Assembly (NCBI GenBank): GCA_028287885.1
Contig: JAQBOT010000163.1
Span: 1-5,961, forward strand
Direction: 5' to 3'
Length of the DNA: 5,961 bases
Source of the DNA: Pedobacter sp.
GTDB taxonomy: Bacteria > Bacteroidota > Bacteroidia > Sphingobacteriales > Sphingobacteriaceae
Below, one piece after another: positions 5,021-5,961 of this stretch (positions are counted from its first letter, which is position 1; every line of letters begins with the position of its first letter). The notes under the pieces were generated by a model, which was given only the letters and a program-made list of their open reading frames with translations, did no database searches and had not been told where the DNA came from. The position numbers were made by a program, and so were the translations under genes.

Positions 5021-5961
5021 CTAGTAGTTTGCGTGCTTTTCTCTATTCCTCCAAGAATACATGACCAGTAGTAAGCCAGAAATGAACAAGATCAAAGAAA
5101 TTAACTCAGCCTGAGTAAACGCCAGACCAGCAACCTGGTATTTGGTATTCACACGGATCAATTCAATAGAGAAACGCTCCAGTCCATTCAACATTAAATA
5201 AACTCCAAAAAGCATACCGGGATATTTGATATAATGACGAACCTTCCATAAGATCAGGAACAATATAAAGCATACGATAACTTCATACAACGGTGTTGGA
5301 TAAACCGGAAAAGGCAATTCGGTACAGAACTTACCTGTACAACCCGCAATCGGACTTCCTTCCATGGCCACGTTATTTGGATAACGGTAAGCCCAGATCC
5401 AATCCGGAATCCAGCTCATCGGCTTAGGATGTAGATTTACAATGCCCCAGTCGCCATCTCCAGACATGTGGCATCCGATCCGGCCAACGCTATATGCAAG
5501 CATCATTCCAGGTCCGCCAACATCAAGCATATGTAGGGGCTTGATGCCGTGTTTTCTTGCCACAATGATAACCGCAGCACCACCACAGATCAAACCGCCG
5601 TAAAATGTAAGTCCGCTAAATGACAATAAACCACCTATTGGATCCTTAATGAAAGTATCCCAGTGCTCCAGGTTGTCGAAAATCTTAGCACCTAAAAAGC
5701 CCCAAAGTGCAGCCCATACAATTAGGTTGCCCATCAGCTCATGAGGATACTGCGTTACTTCTATTGTTTTCGGTTTATCAAGCTTGTGTTTGTCTTTCTC
5801 CTGATAATCCCAGTATGCGAATAGGCCCGCGAAGAAAAGTCCGCCGAGGATATTACCCTTAGTAGACAACAATACAGTCTGCGCATCATACACAAACAGG
5901 CTATAGTTAATCAAGGCATAAACCAGTTTATAACCTATCAGGAAGCCAAATATTCCATTCA
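5021..5961 (-). CDS. lgt: Prolipoprotein diacylglyceryl transferase, N-terminus cut by the window edge
   Basis: Inner-membrane enzyme that transfers diacylglycerol from phosphatidylglycerol to the lipobox Cys of prolipoproteins, the first step of lipoprotein maturation. A TTG at 5914 could be taken as a start, but the frame stays open to the window edge (NGIFGFLIGYKLVYA lies upstream of it). The gene is therefore 5'-partial, with 312 complete codons visible. Several hydrophobic helices are seen. The Lgt signature is GRIGCHMSGDGDWG (Arg codon at 5482-5480), preceded by LTFYGGLICGG and followed by YPTPLYE and GLERFSIELIR. Relative to E. coli Lgt, Tyr replaces the His of the HGGL motif and Cys replaces the Asn of GRxGN; I recall both changes as typical of Bacteroidota. 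The long loop before YPTPLYE, with two Cys (AGCTGKFC), is also of that type. The stop is TAG, 2 bp before the phosphatase start. The promoter is outside the window. Confidence 0.95.
   Translation of the reverse strand, partial: NGIFGFLIGYKLVYALINYSLFVYDAQTVLLSTKGNILGGLFFAGLFAYWDYQEKDKHKLDKPKTIEVTQYPHELMGNLIVWAALWGFLGAKIFDNLEHWDTFIKDPIGGLLSFSGLTFYGGLICGGAAVIIVARKHGIKPLHMLDVGGPGMMLAYSVGRIGCHMSGDGDWGIVNLHPKPMSWIPDWIWAYRYPNNVAMEGSPIAGCTGKFCTELPFPVYPTPLYEVIVCFILFLILWKVRHYIKYPGMLFGVYLMLNGLERFSIELIRVNTKYQVAGLAFTQAELISLILFISGLLLVMYSWRNREKHANY

Noticed and set aside
5912..5914. TTG as the lgt start codon
   Set aside because: The frame remains open and Lgt-like up to the window edge, so the gene starts beyond 5961.

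Overview
The window looks like chromosomal DNA of a Bacteroidota bacterium, most likely of the Sphingobacteriales (Pedobacter/Sphingobacterium-like). The reasons are protein style (Bacteroidota-type Lgt with GRIGCHMSGDGDWG, an ECF sigma factor with the Bacteroidota-style region 4, an Nfu with an N-terminal scaffold domain), the near absence of Shine-Dalgarno sequences, and two exact copies of the Bacteroidota housekeeping -7 element TAnnTTTG ahead of purB and nfu. I see no mobile elements, tRNA/rRNA genes or CRISPR arrays.

Left third (34-2055): a regulatory module. A minus-strand pair encodes an ECF sigma factor (1131-1697, GTG start) and, 2 bp downstream, a single-pass membrane protein (34-1128). 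The latter has an anti-sigma-like cytoplasmic N-terminus and a periplasmic HtrA/trypsin-like protease domain with an intact His-Asp-Ser triad. Divergent from them is a 72-residue Thr/Lys/Asp-rich lipoprotein (1837-2055). The 139-bp gap between them holds the most striking signal of the window: the composite motif TGGGTTACC-N15-TATTAAT occurs once on each strand, facing outward, with exact mirror symmetry about position 1750. It is best read as a bidirectional promoter of an alternative sigma factor, plausibly the one encoded next to it, so that the sigma-protease pair and the lipoprotein form one autoregulated unit.

Middle (2075-4209): plus-strand housekeeping genes. After a strong terminator come purB (adenylosuccinate lyase, 2189-3535) and an Nfu-type iron-sulfur scaffold (3611-4162), each with its own TAnnTTTG promoter. 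A hairpin with A- and T-tracts on both sides (4179-4209) ends nfu and the convergent minus-strand operon.

Right third (4224-5961): a minus-strand operon of lgt (prolipoprotein diacylglyceryl transferase, whose N-terminus runs off the window) and, 2 bp downstream, an inositol-monophosphatase-family gene. The phosphatase reading frame is complete at 265 codons but is broken at codon 130 by a single in-frame TAG. All catalytic motifs remain on either side of it, so this is a fresh nonsense mutation, a sequence error or, less likely, readthrough.
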